Positions 27,514 through 36,225 are shown, counted from the stretch's first letter. The stretch: DNA of 64,000 bases from Stenotrophomonas africana (GCF_013004645.1 NZ_JABEME010000003.1:248001-312000); one strand, 5' to 3'. Made by a program: numbers and translations. Notes: generated by a model not told the origin, from the sequence alone.

Positions 27514-28260
27514 CTACCGGCAGTCTTCCGGCAGCGCGGCGATCGCCGATACCACCGCCGCCTGCATGCCTTGCCCGACGGCCGTGTCCAGCTCCCCACC
27601 TGTACTCCCATGCTGGCGCCGCAATTCGTCCTCGCACAGCCCGCGCACGCGCGCCCGCGCATTCGCGCGCAGGCTGCTGCACCGCCAGTCGGTGCCACCC
27701 AGCGGCAGCACCGAATACACCACGCTGTTGCAGGCGTTGCCGGCGCGCTGCTGCAGCGACAGCCCACCGAAATCCCGCGGTTCACTGCTGCGTTGCGGGT
27801 CGAAGTAGCTGTCCGGGAACGTCCGCGCGTACTGTTCGATGTCCACGGCCATGCTGCGCCCACCGGCCAGCGGCATCTTCAGCGGCTGCCCGCACTGCGT
27901 CGCATCGGCGCGGTGCTGGATGTACTGGTAGATCGGCCGGTCCAGCGATGGGTCCTGCTGGGTCACCGCGCTGACCGCGGCCAGCACCGGCAGCGATGCA
28001 CGATTGGCCATGCGCGCCAGCAGTCCCGCCTGCGCCGGCTGGCAGCGGTCGCGCAATGTCGCCGCGAGCAGGAACAGCACGTCGTTGCGGAATGCGGGGT
28101 CATTGCCCAGACGCTGTTCGATGCGCTGGCTGGCGCCGGACGCAGGTGCCGGAAACGCGACCGCGGGCGGCGCGGTGGGTGCGCGCTGCCGCTGCCACCA
28201 CACCAGCAGCACCACCGGGCCCACGAGCAGCCCGGCAGCCATGATCCATCGCCTGCGCAT
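27514..28260 (-). CDS. Exported Cys-containing protein of unknown function, last gene of the zinc-type operon
   Basis: A 248-residue protein with one N-terminal membrane anchor or uncleaved signal (MAAGLLVGPVVLLVWW) and a periplasmic domain. That domain has spaced cysteines (RDRCQPAQ, ATQCGQPL, GNACNSVV, DWRCSSL, GLCEDEL, PEDCR) suggesting disulfide bonds. I recognise no family. Its start overlaps the stop of the upstream DUF3299 gene by one base, so it is translationally coupled as the distal member of a six-gene operon. The ATG at 28260 (MRRRW) is preferred to the longer open frame. Confidence 0.7.
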   Translation of the reverse strand: MRRRWIMAAGLLVGPVVLLVWWQRQRAPTAPPAVAFPAPASGASQRIEQRLGNDPAFRNDVLFLLAATLRDRCQPAQAGLLARMANRASLPVLAAVSAVTQQDPSLDRPIYQYIQHRADATQCGQPLKMPLAGGRSMAVDIEQYARTFPDSYFDPQRSSEPRDFGGLSLQQRAGNACNSVVYSVLPLGGTDWRCSSLRANARARVRGLCEDELRRQHGSTGGELDTAVGQGMQAAVVSAIAALPEDCR

Positions 28261-28880
28261 CAGTTGCGGATCGCCGTCAGCGTGGCTGCCGCGGCATCGT
28301 AGGACGCGCTGGCGATATCCGCGTCGAAACGCTTCACCTGCAGGCGGCCGGCAAGCCGGTGCGGATCCCACAGATCGCCCAGCGCGATCGGTGTCGCCAG
28401 GGTCACGTGGATGATCTGGTTGGGCGGCGGTGGTGGCACATGGATGCAGGCACCGTAGAACGGCACGAACAGCAGTTCATCGACCAGGCCGGCATCGTTG
28501 GTACCGAGCGGTACCACGTACCCATCCAGATCCACCGTGCGACCATCGACAGCATCGACCACGCGCGAAGAGCCGAACTGCTTGGCGCGGTCGGGGCTGG
28601 AATGGTCGATTTCCTGCCCCGGTGGCGTGCCCGAACCAGTGTCGTCAATCAGGCCACCCACGCCGTCCATGCCATTGCGTGACAGGCCGATCTGCGGCGG
28701 CGGCCGCTGGTAGGTTACTTCGTCGGGCCGCAAGGCGTCCCAACGGTCGATAGGGGCTTCGGCCCTGGCGGAGGGCACCGGCTTGTCCTGCGGCGTGACC
28801 ACTACGGCGTCGCCGCCCGGCGCCGCACAGCCCGCCAACCACAGGCAGCCCAACGCCAGCAACAGGTGACTACGGTTCAT
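28260..28880 (-). CDS. DUF3299 lipoprotein (copy 1)
   Basis: A 206-residue lipoprotein with lipobox LAGC (C18). The DUF3299 core is clear: a DGYVVPLG segment followed by the conserved FVPFYGACIHVPPPPPNQII, then a C-terminal GRLQVKRFDADIASASY stretch. Such proteins accompany DUF2796 (ZrgA-like) proteins and an ABC transporter in zinc-regulated loci. It is a paralogue of the next gene. It overlaps that gene by 11 bp and the distal unknown gene by one base. Confidence 0.85.
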   Translation of the reverse strand: MNRSHLLLALGCLWLAGCAAPGGDAVVVTPQDKPVPSARAEAPIDRWDALRPDEVTYQRPPPQIGLSRNGMDGVGGLIDDTGSGTPPGQEIDHSSPDRAKQFGSSRVVDAVDGRTVDLDGYVVPLGTNDAGLVDELLFVPFYGACIHVPPPPPNQIIHVTLATPIALGDLWDPHRLAGRLQVKRFDADIASASYDAAAATLTAIRN

Positions 28881-29439
28881 AGGGCCTCAGCTGTGCGTCA
28901 CGCATGGTGTAGGCCGAACCGGCCAGATCGTCATCCAACCGTTCGGCGCGCAGGGTGCCCACCAGGAAGAACGGCGAGTACATGTCCGGCATCTCGATCG
29001 GGCGTGGCAGCACAACGTGTACGATCTGGTTCGGTGGTGGTGGTGGCACGTGGATGCAGGCGCCGTAGTACGGCACGAACAGGAATTCGCTCAGCCGGCC
29101 GTCCTGCGCGTTGGCCAGCGGCACCACGTAGCCCGGCAGGCGCACCGGCCGCTGCAGTACCGTGTCCACCGTGCGGAAGGTGCCGAACTGCGGCATGCGC
29201 CGATTGCCGTTGTGTTCGACCTCCGGGCCCTCGCCCCGCTCCAGCGCGGCCAGCTCGTCCTTGGGCATCATCTGCAGCCAGTCCAGCTCCTGCTCCGCAG
29301 CGTCTGCAGGGTCATCGCGGTCAACAACCGGCGCGGGTGGCAAGGCCTGCACGCCGGTATCCACCGGCCGCTCGCAGGCGGCCAGTGCCAGCACCATCGA
29401 CAGCGACAGCGACAGCGACAGCGACAGCATCCAGCGCAT
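28870..29439 (-). CDS. DUF3299 lipoprotein (copy 2)
   Basis: A 189-residue lipoprotein with lipobox LAAC (C22). The DUF3299 core contains LPGYVVPLANAQ and FVPYYGACIHVPPPPPNQIV, nearly identical to the neighbouring paralogue, so the pair arose by tandem duplication and then diverged outside the core. The signal peptide contains (Leu-Ser)x5 encoded by a perfect hexanucleotide repeat. It lies two bases after the permease gene, in one operon with it. Confidence 0.85.
   Translation of the reverse strand: MRWMLSLSLSLSLSMVLALAACERPVDTGVQALPPAPVVDRDDPADAAEQELDWLQMMPKDELAALERGEGPEVEHNGNRRMPQFGTFRTVDTVLQRPVRLPGYVVPLANAQDGRLSEFLFVPYYGACIHVPPPPPNQIVHVVLPRPIEMPDMYSPFFLVGTLRAERLDDDLAGSAYTMRDAQLRPYEP
29398..29427. 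repeat. Hexanucleotide tandem repeat (CGACAG)x5 in a signal peptide
   Basis: Five perfect CGACAG units (CTGTCG on the coding strand) encode alternating Leu-Ser in the hydrophobic core of the DUF3299 copy 2 signal peptide. Copy-number change would add or remove two residues without shifting the frame. Confidence 0.9.
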
Positions 29440-29441
29440 GC

Positions 29442-30695
29442 TCAGACTCCCGGCGACAGGCCATCGGCCAGCGTGCGCCGGTAGGCCAGCAATGCCGGCA
29501 CCAGCCCGGCCACCGCGCTGATCGCCAGCACGCCTGCCACCCAGGCCAGCTCGCGGCCGTCCGGCCAGACATGGGTGATCGACAGACCGAAGGTGGCCAG
29601 TACCCAGCCGCGCCCGGCCATGCTGGCGACCACCAGCAGCGACAGGGCCAGTACGCAGGCCACCGCACTGGTCGCCATCGCTTCCACCACGAGCAGGCCG
29701 GCGATGTAACCCGGCCGCGCGCCGGTGGCACGCAGGATGGCCATCTCACGCCGCCGCTCCTGCAGGGTCGAGACCAGCAGCGCCACCAGCGAGACCATGC
29801 CCAGCAGCACCACCATCGCACTGATCAGCTGCAGCGCCCGCTCGGCGGTGCCCAGCGACTGCCACAGCTGCTGCAGGGTCACGCCGGGCAGGATCGCCAG
29901 CATCGCCTCGTCCGGATACTCGTTGATCCTGCGCTGTACCGAGAACGTGGCGATGCGCGAATTCAGGCCGAGCATGAAGGCGGTGATGCTGGCCGGGGTC
30001 AGGTCCAGGTGGCGCGCCTGCTCGGCGCTGACGCGCTGGCTGCGTAGCTGAACGCCCGAACGCCAGTCCACATGGATCGCCTCGATGGCCGGCAGCGAGA
30101 CCAGCAGCGACGAGTCCACCGGCGTGCCGGTGCGCTGCAGGATGCCGGCAACACGGAACGGCTTGTCGGCATGCGTGGCCAGGGTGACCGCGCCGGTGCC
30201 GTGCGCCAGCACGATCTCATCGCCGAGACCTACCCTCTGTGCCTGTGCCACCTCGGCACCGATCACCACGTCATACAGGTCATCGAACGGCCGTCCGTCC
30301 GCGAACGCAAGCGCGTGCCCGGCGCCGTAGCGGTAATGCTCGAAATAGCCACCGCTGGTGCCGACCACGCGGTAGCCGCGCCAGGAATCGCCCAGCGAAA
30401 GCGGCACCGCCCACTTCACCTGTGGCAACGCGGACAGCTCCTGGTAGGACTGCCAGGACACGTTGTTGGTCGGGTCGCCGATATGGAACACCGAGTACAG
30501 CAGCAGGTTCACCGGTCCCGAACGCGCACCGACGATCAGGTCGGTGCCCGATACGGTGCTGGCGAACCCCTCGTGCGCCTGCGTGCGCACACGCTCGACG
30601 CCCAGCAGCAGCAGAACGCTGAGGGTGATGACCAGCACGGTCAGGCCGACACTCAACGCGCGGCTGCGCAGGCTGGCCCAGGCTAGCTCAAGCAT
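29442..30695 (-). CDS. ABC transporter permease, FtsX/MacB-like fold
   Basis: A 417-residue permease. One N-terminal helix (LSVGLTVLVITLSVLLLLGV) is followed by a periplasmic domain of about 230 residues and three C-terminal helices (about 275-395). The cytoplasmic loop carries the family signature ERRREMAILRATGARPGYIA. This is the type VII (FtsX/LolC/MacB) topology, which usually works by mechanotransmission rather than classical import. I chose the ATG at 30695, which overlaps the ATPase gene by eight bases. In DUF2796/DUF3299 loci the transporter is associated with zinc supply; direction and substrate are not settled by sequence. Confidence 0.85.
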   Translation of the reverse strand: MLELAWASLRSRALSVGLTVLVITLSVLLLLGVERVRTQAHEGFASTVSGTDLIVGARSGPVNLLLYSVFHIGDPTNNVSWQSYQELSALPQVKWAVPLSLGDSWRGYRVVGTSGGYFEHYRYGAGHALAFADGRPFDDLYDVVIGAEVAQAQRVGLGDEIVLAHGTGAVTLATHADKPFRVAGILQRTGTPVDSSLLVSLPAIEAIHVDWRSGVQLRSQRVSAEQARHLDLTPASITAFMLGLNSRIATFSVQRRINEYPDEAMLAILPGVTLQQLWQSLGTAERALQLISAMVVLLGMVSLVALLVSTLQERRREMAILRATGARPGYIAGLLVVEAMATSAVACVLALSLLVVASMAGRGWVLATFGLSITHVWPDGRELAWVAGVLAISAVAGLVPALLAYRRTLADGLSPGV

Positions 30696-31383
30696 GGCCG
30701 GCACCTGCCTGGTTGATCTCGGACAGTGAAATGGTGCGGTCGAACAACGGCTGCAGGCTGTGGTCATGGCTGACCACCAGCACCGTGGTGCCGGCCGCCT
30801 GGCACTGCGCGGACATCAGCTGCAGGAAGGCGGTCGCCGCATCGCGATCGAGCGCTGAGGTGGGCTCATCGGCGAGCAGCAACGCCGGGCGACCGATCAG
30901 GGCGCGTGCCGCCGCCACGCGCTGTTGCTGGCCAACACTCAGCGTACCCGCGCGCCGCTGCATCAGCGCCGGGTCCAGCTGCAGGGCCTGCAGCAGACGG
31001 GCTATCTCGGCATTCAGTGGCCCACTGATGCGCGCACTGCGCAGGCGCGAGAAGCACAGGCCCAGCGCGATGTTGTCGCGCACGGTGAGGAACGGCAGCA
31101 GATTGAACTGCTGGAAGATCACGCCCAGCTGATCGGCACGGAAACGGTCCCGCGCCGCACCTCCCATGTCCTGCAGTGCCTGGCGGGCCACCTCGACACG
31201 GCCCTTGCCGGGCAGCAGCACACCCGCCAGCAGCCCCAGCAGGGTGCTTTTACCGCCACCGCTGATTCCGCGCAGCAGCACGCTGCTGCCCTGCTCTATC
31301 AGAAGATGTGGGATATCCAGCACCAGGCGTGTTGCGTAACCGAACTGCACATTCTCCAGCGCGATCACCGGCGACGTGCTCAC
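30688..31383 (-). CDS. ABC transporter ATPase
   Basis: A 231-residue LolD/MacB-type ATPase. Walker A is GISGGGKST (39-47), the Q-loop lies near FQQFNLLPF, the signature is LSVGQ (148-152), and Walker B is LLLADE (168-173) with the D-loop SALD. The H-loop lies in VVSHDHSL. The start is a GTG at 31383 that overlaps the DUF2796 stop as GTGA, so translation is coupled. It pairs with the permease immediately downstream. Confidence 0.9.
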   Translation of the reverse strand: MSTSPVIALENVQFGYATRLVLDIPHLLIEQGSSVLLRGISGGGKSTLLGLLAGVLLPGKGRVEVARQALQDMGGAARDRFRADQLGVIFQQFNLLPFLTVRDNIALGLCFSRLRSARISGPLNAEIARLLQALQLDPALMQRRAGTLSVGQQQRVAAARALIGRPALLLADEPTSALDRDAATAFLQLMSAQCQAAGTTVLVVSHDHSLQPLFDRTISLSEINQAGAGHA

Positions 31384-31913
31384 GGTACCAGCACCACGCG
31401 CAGATTATCGGGCGTCAGCACGCTGCGATCCTGGCCATTGGTGGTTGCGCTGTTGACGATGACTTCGTGCAGGCCCGGGAACAGCACGGGCAGGCGAATC
31501 ACCAGGGCGCGAAGCGCCGCCGTATTCGCACAGCGGTATTGCAGGTTCGCACTGAAGCCGGCATGACGATGCTGCCCGGCCATGGGTGCGGCAGCCGTCG
31601 CATCGAAGCCTTCGGCCTTGGCATCACCACTGACCAGACGACAATGGGCCGCCGTGGGCAAGGTGACCCAGTTGCCGCTCTTCAGCACGGCGGTGGCACG
31701 TGCCAGCGCGGCCTGCTCGGCTGCATTGGCCGGCGGTCGCTCGTAGTCGAGGATCCCTATGCCGGGGGCCTGAAGGGCGAATTCCAGGGACTGCTGGTCA
31801 AGCGCAACATCGACGGTGGCCTGGCCGTGCACATGTGCGCCCAGCTGGCGCACGTCATGGGCCTGCGCGGCGCTGGCAGCCAGCAGCAGGAAAAGAGCAG
31901 CGGGAAGCTTCAT
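31380..31913 (-). CDS. DUF2796 (ZrgA-like) periplasmic zinc protein
   Basis: A 177-residue secreted protein with a signal peptide of about 18 residues (ASAAQA). The mature N-terminus has the conserved HDVRQLGAHVHGQATVDVAL, with three histidines likely to bind zinc, and there is a second His pair in GQHRHAGFSANL. DUF2796 defines ZrgA, a zinc-associated periplasmic protein of Vibrio. It is the first gene of the six-gene operon; GGAG precedes the ATG. The Zur-like box lies 16 bp upstream of its start. Confidence 0.87.
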   Translation of the reverse strand: MKLPAALFLLLAASAAQAHDVRQLGAHVHGQATVDVALDQQSLEFALQAPGIGILDYERPPANAAEQAALARATAVLKSGNWVTLPTAAHCRLVSGDAKAEGFDATAAAPMAGQHRHAGFSANLQYRCANTAALRALVIRLPVLFPGLHEVIVNSATTNGQDRSVLTPDNLRVVLVP

Positions 31914-31928
31914 GGGAAAGACTCCAAT

Positions 31929-31943
31929 TGTTACTATGTAACA
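31929..31943. promoter_or_regulatory. Zur-like box between zinc operon and merC
   Basis: TGTTACTATGTAACA is a perfect inverted repeat (6-3-6). It resembles the centre of gammaproteobacterial Zur boxes, which have GTTATA-N-TATAAC cores, and lies in an AT-rich 32-bp divergent spacer. It is 16 bp from the DUF2796 start and 2 bp from the MerC start. Zur binding is inferred from the symmetry, the AT content and the zinc-type genes on both sides. Confidence 0.6.
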
Positions 31944-31945
31944 TT

Positions 31946-32419
31946 ATGGACCACATTCCCACGACCCCCGCAAGGGCCCTGGCCCAGCCGCCAACATCGG
32001 CACGCTGGCACCCCCGCTTCGATCTTGCCGGTGCCTGGCTGTCCCTGGCCTGCGCCGCCCACTGCATCGCCCTGCCCCTGCTGCTGGCCTTCGTGCCGGC
32101 AGCGATGATGGCGCTGCGCTCGTTCCAGCATCCCGGCCATGGCGCGATGACATTGCTGCTGATGATGTCGCGCTGGGAATGGCTGTTCGCGCTGCTGGCC
32201 TCCTCGTTGGCCTTGGCGAGTACCTCGGCCGGCGTGCACCGGCATGGGCGCTGGGGGCCTGCAAGATTGGCCTGCGTTGGCGCCATCCTGCTGCTGTCAG
32301 CCTCTCTGTATCTGCCGCTGAAGGAATCGCTGCTCTGGCATGGTGTGGCCACCGCGTGCGGCGGCGTGTTGCTGGCGGCGGCGCACATCGGCAATCGGCG
32401 GGCGTTGCGCACCCGGTAG
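31946..32419 (+). CDS. MerC-domain inner-membrane protein
   Basis: A 157-residue protein with four predicted helices. The first helix has the MerC metal motif LSLACAAHCIALPLLLAFVP (Cys-x3-His-Cys). MerC was described as a mercuric-ion importer of mer operons, but no mer gene is present here, and chromosomal MerC proteins often sit under Zur control. It is divergent from the DUF2796 operon with a 32-bp spacer. The ATG lies two bases from the Zur-like box, leaving no room for a ribosome-binding site below a promoter, so the mRNA may be leaderless. The stop lies in a SMAG GTAG. Confidence 0.85.
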   Translation: MDHIPTTPARALAQPPTSARWHPRFDLAGAWLSLACAAHCIALPLLLAFVPAAMMALRSFQHPGHGAMTLLLMMSRWEWLFALLASSLALASTSAGVHRHGRWGPARLACVGAILLLSASLYLPLKESLLWHGVATACGGVLLAAAHIGNRRALRTR

Positions 32420-32477
32420 CGCCGGGCGCTGGCCGGCAACCGCGAGGATCAGGCAGCCGGCCAGCGCCCGGCTCTAC
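32416..32477. repeat. SMAG repeat dimer overlapping the merC stop
   Basis: GTAGCGCCGGGCGCTGGCCG begins at 32416, and the mirrored arm ends with GGCTCTAC at 32477. The GTAG carries the TAG stop of merC. It separates merC from the convergent LysR gene. Confidence 0.8.
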
Positions 32478-32483
32478 CCCTCC

Positions 32484-33386
32484 CTATTCGTCGAACGGAC
32501 GCTGCCCCAGCGTCTGCGTCACATGGTCGACGAAACAGGTGATGCGCGCGGCCAGCGCGGTGTTGCGGTAGTAGACCGCGTTGATCGGCTGCCGCACTTC
32601 CTGCGTCTGCTTGGCGAACAGCTGTACCAGGCGGCCATCACGCCGGTCCTGGCGGGTCAGGAAGTCGGACAGGCAGGCGATGCCCAGCCCGGCCACCGCC
32701 ATCTGCCGCAGCGTCTCGCCACTGGACGAAGCGATCGCCGGCTCGATCACGAAAGGCCCACCATCGGCATCCTGCAGCGGCCATTCGTTCAATGAACTGG
32801 GCTGGGTGAAGCCCAGCAGGTCGTGCTCGCGCAGCTGCTCCACCCGCGTGGGCGTGCCGTGCCGGCGCAGGTACTCGGGGCTTGCCACCACGCGGATGCG
32901 GCTATGGCCGATCGGTCGCGCATGCAGGGTGGAATCGCGCAGCACGCCGATGCGGAACGCTACGTCGGTGCGCTTCTCGATCAGGTCGGTGATGCCTTCA
33001 TTGGAATTCAGCTCCAGCTCCACCTGCGGGTAGCGCTCACGGAACCCTTCAAGCAGCGGCACGATCACGTGCAGCATGAAGGGTGTGGCCGCATCCACGC
33101 GCAGGCGCCCGACCGGCTGCAGCCGCCGCGCGGCCATCTGTTCTTCGGCCTCGTCCACCGTGGCCAGGATCGTGCGCGCGTACTCCAGGAACGCCGCGCC
33201 TTCCTCGGTCAGTTCCAGTCGCCGCGTGGTCCGCCGCAGCAGCGTGGTCTGCAGCTTGTCCTCCAGCCGCGCCAGAGTGCGGCTGGTAGCCGAGATGGTC
33301 AGTTCCAGCGCCTCGGCCGCCGCCGTGATGGAACCACTGTCGACCACGGCCACAAAGGCCTTCAGCTCATCCAGAGTGGTTTTCAT
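32484..33386 (-). CDS. LysR-family regulator, YafC-like position
   Basis: A 300-residue LysR regulator. The winged helix-turn-helix is at residues 1-62 (SGSITAAAEALELTISATSR, with a RTTRRLELTEEG end), and a periplasmic-binding-like effector domain occupies about 90-295. It is divergent from dkgB with a 118-bp spacer, the same arrangement as yafC/dkgB in E. coli, and probably controls dkgB. The ATG at 33386 is the only sensible start. Confidence 0.87.
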   Translation of the reverse strand: MKTTLDELKAFVAVVDSGSITAAAEALELTISATSRTLARLEDKLQTTLLRRTTRRLELTEEGAAFLEYARTILATVDEAEEQMAARRLQPVGRLRVDAATPFMLHVIVPLLEGFRERYPQVELELNSNEGITDLIEKRTDVAFRIGVLRDSTLHARPIGHSRIRVVASPEYLRRHGTPTRVEQLREHDLLGFTQPSSLNEWPLQDADGGPFVIEPAIASSSGETLRQMAVAGLGIACLSDFLTRQDRRDGRLVQLFAKQTQEVRQPINAVYYRNTALAARITCFVDHVTQTLGQRPFDE

Positions 33387-33504
33387 TTTTTACCTCAGCG
33401 CAAAAGCGTTTCCCGTATACACGGCTTAATCAACAAATGTAAAGCGCCCACACTTCGCCCTGTCCCGAGCCCACCGGCTCTCAACGAAGTCCCTGGAGTC
33501 CATC

Positions 33505-34308
33505 ATGAGCGTTCCTTCCTTTGGCGTCGGCACCTTCCGCCTGACCGGCCAGACCGTCATCGATTCGGTGCGCAACGCCCTCGAGGTCGGCTACCGTGCG
33601 GTCGATACCGCGCAGATCTACGGCAATGAAGCCGAAGTCGGCCAGGCCATCGCCGAATCCGGCGTAGCACGCGACCAGCTGTTCCTGACTACCAAGATCT
33701 GGGTGGACAACTACGCCGCTGACAAGCTGATCCCGAGCCTGCGCGACAGCCTGGCCAAGCTGCGCACCGACTACGTGGACCTGCTGCTGATCCACTGGCC
33801 GGCGCCGGGCAATGGCGTTGAACTGCGCGAGTACATGACCGCGCTGGCCGACGCCAAGGCGCAGGGCCTGACCCGACAGATCGGTGTGTCCAACTTCAAC
33901 ATCGAGCTGACCCGGCAGGCCATCGAGGTGGTCGGCGCCAGCGAGATCGCCACCAATCAGATCGAACTGAGCCCCTACCTGCAGAACCCGGCACTGACTG
34001 CCTTCCTGCAGGACCAGGGCATCACCGTGACCTCCTACATGACCCTGGCCTACGGCAAGGTGCTGAAGGATCCGGTGCTGGCCGCCATCGCCGACAAGCA
34101 CCAGGCCACTGTGGCCCAGGTTGCGCTGGCGTGGGCACTGCAGCGGGGTTACTCGGTCATCCCGTCCTCGACCAAGCGCGAGAACCTGGCCAGCAACCTG
34201 CTCGCCCAGGACCTGCACCTGGATGCCGATGACATGGCCGCAATCGCCGCGCTTGACCGCAACGGCCGCGAAGTCGATCCGCCGGGCCTGGCCCCGGCCT
34301 GGGACTGA
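33505..34308 (+). CDS. dkgB: 2,5-diketo-D-gluconate reductase B (aldo-keto reductase)
   Basis: A 267-residue NADPH-dependent aldo-keto reductase. The catalytic tetrad is visible as D34, Y39 (DTAQIYGNE), K64 (LTTKIWVDN) and H97 (LLIHWPAP). The cofactor segment [15 protein letters not shown] binds the NADPH phosphate. DkgB reduces 2,5-diketogluconate and methylglyoxal in E. coli. It is followed 11 bp later by an LLM oxidoreductase in the same direction, so they are co-transcribed. Control by the divergent LysR gene is likely. Confidence 0.9.
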   Translation: MSVPSFGVGTFRLTGQTVIDSVRNALEVGYRAVDTAQIYGNEAEVGQAIAESGVARDQLFLTTKIWVDNYAADKLIPSLRDSLAKLRTDYVDLLLIHWPAPGNGVELREYMTALADAKAQGLTRQIGVSNFNIELTRQAIEVVGASEIATNQIELSPYLQNPALTAFLQDQGITVTSYMTLAYGKVLKDPVLAAIADKHQATVAQVALAWALQRGYSVIPSSTKRENLASNLLAQDLHLDADDMAAIAALDRNGREVDPPGLAPAWD

Positions 34309-34319
34309 GGAGCCTCGCC

Positions 34320-35267
34320 ATGCGCAGTGCGTTGGCGCGGCTGCAGGCCGGTGGTTTCAGCATCGGCATCGAAGCACCGCTGGACAATGACTGGACGCCG
34401 CTGGGCGAACAGGCACGACGCGCCGCGCGACGCCTGCCCGGCGAACCGGACCTGCAGCGCCATGCAGAACTGGCACGGTTGGCCGACCGCCTCGGCTTCC
34501 GTGCGCTGTGGGTGCGCGACGTGCCGGTGTACGACCCGGCCTTCGGCGATGCGGCGCAGGTGTTCGAGGTATTCAGTTACCTCGGCTATCTGGCCGGCAT
34601 CACCGAGGACATCCTGCTGGGCACCGGTGCGGTGGTGCTGCCGATCCGCGAGCCGCTGCTGACCCTGAAGTCGGCGCGCAGCGTGCAGCGGCTCAGCGGT
34701 GACCGCCTGCTGCTGGGCGTGGCCAGTGGCGACCGCCCGGTGGAGTACCCGCTGTTCGGCCGCGACTTCGACACCCGCGGCAGCCGCTTCCGCGAGCAGA
34801 TCGCACTGCTGCGCGAAGGCGCCGCTTCGCATCTGCCGCAGGGCCTGGACGTGCTGCCCGCGGATGGCCCGGCCCTGCCGCTGTTCGTGGCCGGGCTGGC
34901 CCAGCAGCAGCCGGCGTGGGTCGGCCAGCACATGGATGGTTGCCTGGCTTACCCGGGCACGCCACAGGACCATGCGCAACGCGTGGCGGCCTGGCGCGCC
35001 GTGGCCGGCAACAAGCCCTATGCCAGCTTCATCCACCTGGACCTGGTGGCCGATGCCGATGCCCCCCTGCAGCGCTGGCGCTTCGGCCTGCGCGGCGGCC
35101 GCAACGCCCTGCTGTCCGAACTGCACGCCCTGCAGGCGGCCGGTGTCGACCACATCGGCCTGCAGTTCCGCCGCAACGAACGGCCGCTGGCCGAAACCTT
35201 CCACGAAATCGCCGAGTACGTGCTGCCTCACGTCCCGGCCGATGCCGGCGCCGCCGCGACGGCCTGA
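34320..35267 (+). CDS. LLM-class flavin oxidoreductase
   Basis: A 315-residue luciferase-like monooxygenase-fold protein. It shows the family TIM-barrel segments LADRLGFRALWVRDVPVYDP, LGTGAVVLPIREPLLTLKSA and LLGVASGDRPVEYPLFGRDF. It uses F420 or FMN depending on the subgroup; a gammaproteobacterial member is most likely FMN-dependent. It lies between dkgB and a cyclase-family gene with short gaps, suggesting a small catabolic or detoxification operon. The substrate is unknown. Confidence 0.88.
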   Translation: MRSALARLQAGGFSIGIEAPLDNDWTPLGEQARRAARRLPGEPDLQRHAELARLADRLGFRALWVRDVPVYDPAFGDAAQVFEVFSYLGYLAGITEDILLGTGAVVLPIREPLLTLKSARSVQRLSGDRLLLGVASGDRPVEYPLFGRDFDTRGSRFREQIALLREGAASHLPQGLDVLPADGPALPLFVAGLAQQQPAWVGQHMDGCLAYPGTPQDHAQRVAAWRAVAGNKPYASFIHLDLVADADAPLQRWRFGLRGGRNALLSELHALQAAGVDHIGLQFRRNERPLAETFHEIAEYVLPHVPADAGAAATA

Positions 35268-35286
35268 CAGTTACCGGAGCTTTGCC

Positions 35287-36225
35287 ATGAAGATGAAGAC
35301 CCTGGCCGCGCTTGCGCTGGCCACCCTGCCGCTGTCCTTCCAGGCTACTGCCGAGGACTGGTACCCCTCTGCCTACGGCGCCAACGACGAGATCGGCGCG
35401 GCCAACCTGCTGACCGCGGACGTGGTCAAGCACGCGGTATCGCTGGTCAGGACCGGCAAGACCTATCCGCTGGCGGTGCCGGTGGACAAGAACCTGCCCG
35501 CGTTCCGCCACCGCAGCTTCCGCCTGTACAACGTGCAGGTCGGCCAGCAGGCCGGCAAGTCGCTGGGCCCCAACAAGTTCACCTTCAACGATGAACTGGT
35601 GAACGCCTGGACCGGCGTTGGCACCCAGCTCAACGGCATCAGCCATATCGGCATCGACAACGTCTACTACAACGGCAACAAGGCCGCCGACTTCGTCACC
35701 GTGGACGGCGTACGCAAGCTCGGCGTCGAGAAGGTGCCGCCAATGGTCACCCGCGGCGTCGTGCTGGACATGACCGCGTACTACGGCAAGGCGATCGTGC
35801 CCGGCGGCACCGAGTTCACCGTGGCCGACATCCAGGCCGTGCTGAAGAAGCAGGGCCTGAGCCTGCGCAAGGGCGACGTGGTGCTGTTCAACACCGGCTG
35901 GCTGGAACTGATCGGAAAGGACGACAAACAGTTCCTGGAAGTGGAACCGGGTATCGGCATGGACGCCGCGAAGTGGCTGGCCGACCAGGGCATCGTCGCC
36001 TTCGGTGGCGACACCTGGGCCTCGGAGGTCTACCCGAACCCGAACGGTGCCGAAGAGTTCCCGATCAACCAGTACATGCTGGCCAAGCGCGGCATCTACA
36101 ACCTGGAGCTGATCGACAGCCGCGCGCTGGTGCGCGACAAGGCCTGGGAATTCCTGTTCGTACTTGGCCAGCCGCTGTACGTCGGCTCGACCCAGGTCAA
36201 TATCAACCCGGTGGCGATCCGATGA
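35287..36225 (+). CDS. Cyclase-family (kynurenine-formamidase-like) hydrolase, exported
   Basis: A 312-residue protein with a signal peptide (LAALALATLPLSFQATA). The metal motif of the cyclase family, HxGTHxDxPxH, appears in altered form as VGTQLNGISHIG. The first two histidines and the aspartate are replaced, as in the larger subfamily that reads TQxDGxxHxG. Other conserved parts are RGVVLDMTAYYGK and GDVVLFNTGWLEL. It probably hydrolyses an amide or lactone in the periplasm. It overlaps the next gene by ATGA and follows the LLM gene by 19 bp. Confidence 0.85.
   Translation: MKMKTLAALALATLPLSFQATAEDWYPSAYGANDEIGAANLLTADVVKHAVSLVRTGKTYPLAVPVDKNLPAFRHRSFRLYNVQVGQQAGKSLGPNKFTFNDELVNAWTGVGTQLNGISHIGIDNVYYNGNKAADFVTVDGVRKLGVEKVPPMVTRGVVLDMTAYYGKAIVPGGTEFTVADIQAVLKKQGLSLRKGDVVLFNTGWLELIGKDDKQFLEVEPGIGMDAAKWLADQGIVAFGGDTWASEVYPNPNGAEEFPINQYMLAKRGIYNLELIDSRALVRDKAWEFLFVLGQPLYVGSTQVNINPVAIR

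Noticed and set aside
31946..32419. Mercury resistance (mer operon) from the MerC protein.
   Set aside because: No merA, merT, merP or merR is present, and the partner genes and box point to zinc.
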